NCBI RefSeq assembly: GCF_042610425.1
Contig: NZ_JBGJZM010000001.1
Span: 1,054,001-1,118,000, forward strand
Length of the DNA: 64,000 bases
Source of the DNA: Ectobacillus sp042610425
Lineage (GTDB): Bacteria > Bacillota > Bacilli > Bacillales > Bacillaceae_G
Reading direction: 5' to 3'
Shown: positions 61,308-64,000 of the stretch, one piece after another
How positions within the stretch are numbered: position 1 is the stretch's first letter
How the letters are laid out: each line of letters starts with the position of its first letter
The notes under the pieces: model-generated
The model's database searches: none
What the model saw: only the letters and a program-made list of their open reading frames with translations
Told to the model about the DNA's origin: nothing
Program-made: the position numbers and the translations under genes

Positions 61308-62489
61308 ATGTCAAAGCATATTGTCATCTTAGGTGCAGGTTATGGCGGACTTCTAACTGCTTTAACTGTTCGTAAATATTTAAATGAATCACAAGCAAAG
61401 GTTACTGTAGTAAACCAATACCCAACACATCAAATCATTACTGAACTACACCGCCTTGCAGCAGGAAACATTTCTGAACAAAATATTGCTATGCCATTAA
61501 CAAAACTATTCAAAGGTAAAGATATCAATCTTAAGATTGCAAAGGTTGAAACTTTTTCAGTAGACCAAAAAGAAGTGAAGCTTTCAGATGGGTCTACTTT
61601 AACATATGATGCACTTGTTGTTAGCTTAGGAAGTAAAACGGCATACTTCAATATTCCAGGACTTGAAAAATATAGCATGGTGTTAAAGTCTACTGAAGAT
61701 GCAATGAAAATTCAAAAACATATTGAAGATCGCATTCGTGAATATGCAAAAACGAAAAATGAAGCAGATGCAACAATCTTAATTGGTGGCGGCGGATTAA
61801 CCGGCGTTGAACTAGTTGGTGAAATTGCTGATACTATACCTGAAGTTGCGAAACGTTATGGCGTAGATCCTAAAGAATTAAAATTCTTGCTTGTAGAAGC
61901 TGGTCCAAAAATTCTTTCCGTATTACCACAAGTGTTAATTGATCGCGCAACTGCTAGCTTAGAAGCACGTGGTGTTACATTCTTAACAGGTCTTCCTGTA
62001 ACGAACGTTAATGGAAACGTAGTTGACTTAAAGGATGGCACAAAGATTGTTACAAACACATTCATCTGGACAGGCGGTGTACAAGGTAACCCGCTTATTG
62101 GTGAATCTGGTCTAGAAGTGAATCGTGGTCGTGCAACGGTTAATGAATATCTTCAATCAACATCTCACAAAGATGTATTTATTGCTGGAGACGCTGCTGT
62201 TGTCTTTGGACCAAATAGCGATCGTCCATTCCCTCCTACAGCACAAATTGCTTGGCAAATGGGAGAACTTGTTGGATATAACTTATTTGCATACTTAGAA
62301 AACAAATCCTTTGAAACGTTTGCTCCAGTTAACTCAGGTACTCTTGCAAGCTTAGGCCGTAAAGATGCTGTTGCTACAATCGGATCAAACTCTATTGAGC
62401 TTAAAGGATTATCAGCATCCTTAATGAAAAAAGCTAGTAACGCTCGTTATGTGTCACACATTAACGGATTATTTAGCTTTGTTAAATAA
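61308..62489 (+). CDS. Type II NADH dehydrogenase (NDH-2), YumB/YutJ-like
   Basis: A 393-residue membrane-associated flavoprotein. FAD is bound at ILGAGYGGLLTALTV, NAD at ILIGGGGLTGVELVGEIAD, and the C-terminal quinone-side segment includes FIAGDAAVVFG and PPTAQIAWQMGELV. It oxidises NADH and reduces menaquinone without pumping protons. It lies 33 bases after the DUF1641 gene, in the same operon, and the codon use of both is strongly biased, suggesting high expression. Terminator directly after. Confidence 0.92.
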   Translation: MSKHIVILGAGYGGLLTALTVRKYLNESQAKVTVVNQYPTHQIITELHRLAAGNISEQNIAMPLTKLFKGKDINLKIAKVETFSVDQKEVKLSDGSTLTYDALVVSLGSKTAYFNIPGLEKYSMVLKSTEDAMKIQKHIEDRIREYAKTKNEADATILIGGGGLTGVELVGEIADTIPEVAKRYGVDPKELKFLLVEAGPKILSVLPQVLIDRATASLEARGVTFLTGLPVTNVNGNVVDLKDGTKIVTNTFIWTGGVQGNPLIGESGLEVNRGRATVNEYLQSTSHKDVFIAGDAAVVFGPNSDRPFPPTAQIAWQMGELVGYNLFAYLENKSFETFAPVNSGTLASLGRKDAVATIGSNSIELKGLSASLMKKASNARYVSHINGLFSFVK

Positions 62490-62534
62490 ACTGTAATTTT
62501 TTTTGATATAGAAAATAGGATGTAGCAAAAAACA

Positions 62535-62566
62535 AGGGCACTGAAAGTCATCAGTGCCCTCTTTAT
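62535..62566 (+). terminator. Terminator after the NDH-2 gene
   Basis: A perfect stem AGGGCACTGA/TCAGTGCCCT with a 6-base loop, then CTTTAT. Confidence 0.9.
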
Positions 62567-62591
62567 ATAGAGACGATTAATTTGATGTGCT

Positions 62592-62800
62592 TTGAAGACC
62601 GGTTACTATGATTTTAGATCGAAGCGGTAACCAAAATGGAGGATTGAAGACCGGCTACTATGATTTTAGATCGAAGCGGTAACTAAAGCAGAGGATTGAA
62701 GACCGAGCTACTATGATTTTAGATCAAAGCGGTAACCAAAACAGAGGATTGAAGACCGGGCTATCTTAATTTTCGCTCATGGCGGTAACCAATGCTCTTT
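62592..62800. repeat. Tandem array of 52-53 bp repeats (three full units plus a degenerate one)
   Basis: Units begin TTGAAGACCG at 62592, 62644, 62696 and 62749. Each holds CTACTATGATTTTAGATC, then AAGCGGTAACCAAA and GAGGA. Within unit 1 GGTTAC and GTAACC can pair. The last unit keeps both ends but its middle (TATCTTAATTTTCGCTCATG) has diverged. There are no unique spacers. The array is non-coding and follows the NDH-2 terminator. Confidence 0.85.
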
Positions 62801-62951
62801 TTATGTTCCCGTTGAAACGCATAATCCGCTCTCGCGGGCAACAATCTAGTATTTATGAGTGAAGGGATTACTACAAGTTCCATCATTGGTTAGGCAAAGA
62901 AATAAGGCATCCTTTTCTAAGTATGTAAGAGAGTGATACCTTTTTCAGTGT

Positions 62952-62997
62952 CCTAGCAAAAAACGAGTATGATTTGTTTATTTGCTAGGTCTTTTTC
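62952..62997 (+). terminator. Terminator-like hairpin
   Basis: CCTAGCAAA pairs exactly with TTTGCTAGG over a 20-base loop and is followed by TCTTTTTCTATTTTTT. Confidence 0.6.
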
Positions 62998-63155
62998 TAT
63001 TTTTTCCACTACAGTGCGATAGTACGCCATGTTGGTGTAAGGGTCTCTTCCAGCTTATCATTCATATTTACACGAAATAACTACTTTACTCATTGGATTA
63101 ATTAGAGTAAAATCGAATAAATTGGTAAAATAAATAAACAGCTGATTGGTCATCC

Positions 63156-63197
63156 AAAGGCTCCTGTACGCTTCAAGCGTGTAGGAGCCTTTTTTAT
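63156..63197 (+). terminator. Strong terminator upstream of the LysR gene
   Basis: AAAGGCTCCTGTACGCT pairs with AGCGTGTAGGAGCCTTT (two G-U) around a 3-base loop, then T5. Confidence 0.88.
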
Positions 63198-63335
63198 ACA
63201 GATGTGTGATGATTTTTGTTGAAGGCTAACCTTTTGTATATAAAGATAGATGAATTACTACAAAATATGAATTGACAAGTATTCCAAGGGTGCTTATAGC
63301 ATCAACAATCGAATATATGAATAGGGGTTGAAAGA

Positions 63336-64000
63336 ATGAATATTGATCATCTTGAAGCTTTTATCTATGTGGTCCATTTGGAGAGTATACATAAAGCAGC
63401 GGAAGCGTTGTATTTATCTCAACCAACAGTTACAGCGAGAATTAAAACATTAGAACGTGACCTTGACACTGAATTATTTTTGCGAAAGGGGAGAAGTGTT
63501 ACATTAACTGAGGAAGGGAAAGCGTTTATCCCATATGCAGAACAAATCATAAGTACGTATCAACAAGGGAAAAAATTTCTAAAAAAGGGAAATAGGCAAG
63601 AAGAAATTATTATTGGAGCAAATACGATTACTTCACAATATTTTATTCCATTTGCCCTTCCTTTCTTAAAGAAAGCAAATCCTCATCTGCGTTTTAAATT
63701 TACTTCAGCACCAAATGATGTGTTGCTCGAAAAACTTTTACAGAAACAGATAGATATCGCCTTTATGAAAGAGGTTTCTCATAATAGGATTCAAAGTCAG
63801 GCACTTCTTGACAATTCTGTTCGACTTGTAGTGTATCCGGGGCATCCCTTCCAATTTCAAACAGATGTAACGGTTCAGCAGCTAGCCGCGGAGCCTATGG
63901 TGTTCTTTGAGTGCGGGGCGTTTGATTGGAATCGGATTCATAAACTATTTGAAGTGGCAAATGTAGAACTACAAATAGAATTTTTGGTTGACCATCTAGA
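63336..64000 (+). CDS. LysR-family transcriptional regulator (partial, cut by window end)
   Basis: The frame is open from ATG 63336 to the end of the window, 221 codons. The N-terminal winged helix reads LEAFIYVVHLESIHKAAEAL, then LSQPTVTARIKTLERDLDTELF, the LysR signature. The effector domain begins at EIIIGANTITSQYFIP. Typical length is about 290-300 residues, so roughly a quarter is missing. AGGGGTTGAAAGA gives a weak ribosome binding site. Its usual target would be a divergent or following gene; none is seen upstream. Confidence 0.9.
   Translation, partial: MNIDHLEAFIYVVHLESIHKAAEALYLSQPTVTARIKTLERDLDTELFLRKGRSVTLTEEGKAFIPYAEQIISTYQQGKKFLKKGNRQEEIIIGANTITSQYFIPFALPFLKKANPHLRFKFTSAPNDVLLEKLLQKQIDIAFMKEVSHNRIQSQALLDNSVRLVVYPGHPFQFQTDVTVQQLAAEPMVFFECGAFDWNRIHKLFEVANVELQIEFLVDHL

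Larger units (their letters stand above)
62801..63335. other. Intergenic region with two terminators before the LysR gene
   Basis: No gene. It includes a hairpin CCTAGCAAA/TTTGCTAGG (62952-62989) with a T-rich tail, and a strong terminator at 63156-63196. The minus strand between about 62970 and 63100 has short readable peptide stretches, too weak to call a gene. Confidence 0.4.

Noticed and set aside
62592..62800. The direct repeats as a CRISPR array
   Set aside because: The whole 52-53 bp period is conserved from unit to unit, with no variable spacers, and no cas gene is nearby.
62970..63100. Peptide-like reading (DPYTNMAYYRTVVEKIEK) on the minus strand
   Set aside because: It is short, two frames look equally plausible, there is no start with a ribosome binding site, and no family was recognised.

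Overview
The window is low-GC, densely coded DNA from a Gram-positive bacterium, most likely a spore-forming Bacillaceae close to the Bacillus cereus branch. This rests on strong AGGAGG-type ribosome binding sites, frequent TTG/GTG starts, factor-independent terminators after almost every operon, an S-box riboswitch, and many genes typical of Bacillus (YuiD, YueD, RarD, YckD-like, DUF3900, a YuzL-like small protein, NDH-2 paired with DUF1641). No rRNA, tRNA, intact insertion sequence, phage or CRISPR array was seen. The species is not settled by the sequence.

Layout. 1-3761: the end of a phosphodiesterase-like gene, then a two-permease/one-ATPase importer with a DeoR-type regulator, plausibly for a phosphonate such as 2-aminoethylphosphonate. 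4089-4286: cold-shock protein. 4541-7851: nosD-nosL-nosY-nosF, the accessory set for nitrous oxide reductase copper-site assembly, with no nosZ in the window. 7884-12750: hydrolase, polysaccharide deacetylase, HD protein, small secreted and DUF proteins, and the frameshifted remnant of an FAD oxidoreductase gene. 13088-18209: a complete branched-chain amino acid ABC operon (livJHMGF). 18272-27432: MsrA, a YqeK-like HD protein, a small XRE regulator, an ABC-F ATPase, an OppA-type lipoprotein, a methyltransferase, small envelope proteins and an aldo/keto reductase. 27534-32165: an S-box controlled operon of metQ, an M20 amidohydrolase, a luciferase-like flavin monooxygenase and an ATP-grasp ligase. 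32273-37783: a two-gene unit of a membrane von Willebrand A protein and an 1118-residue tubulin/FtsZ-like protein. 38029-46094: RarD, YuiD, YuzL-like, DUF2231, YueD, a hemerythrin-like protein, a small kinase, and the dihydropyrimidine dehydrogenase pair preT-preA with a small third gene. 46158-62489: permease, acetyltransferase, TatD nuclease, TlpA-type thioredoxin, DUF302, DUF3900 with a decayed duplicate of its 3' end, a staygreen homologue, MFS exporter, ferritin-like protein, nitroreductase, cytidine-deaminase-family protein, AlkC-type glycosylase, FabK/nitronate monooxygenase-like enzyme, and DUF1641 plus NDH-2. 62535-64000: a 52-53 bp tandem repeat array, terminators, and the start of a LysR regulator cut by the window end.

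Most worth following up are the S-box operon, which looks like a protect/oxygenate/deprotect sulfur salvage route in which an ATP-grasp ligase replaces the usual N-acetyltransferase, and the VWA plus tubulin-like pair. The nos accessory genes without nosZ, the staygreen homologue and the repeat array come next. Functions are read from motifs and family resemblance by eye; no database search was run.
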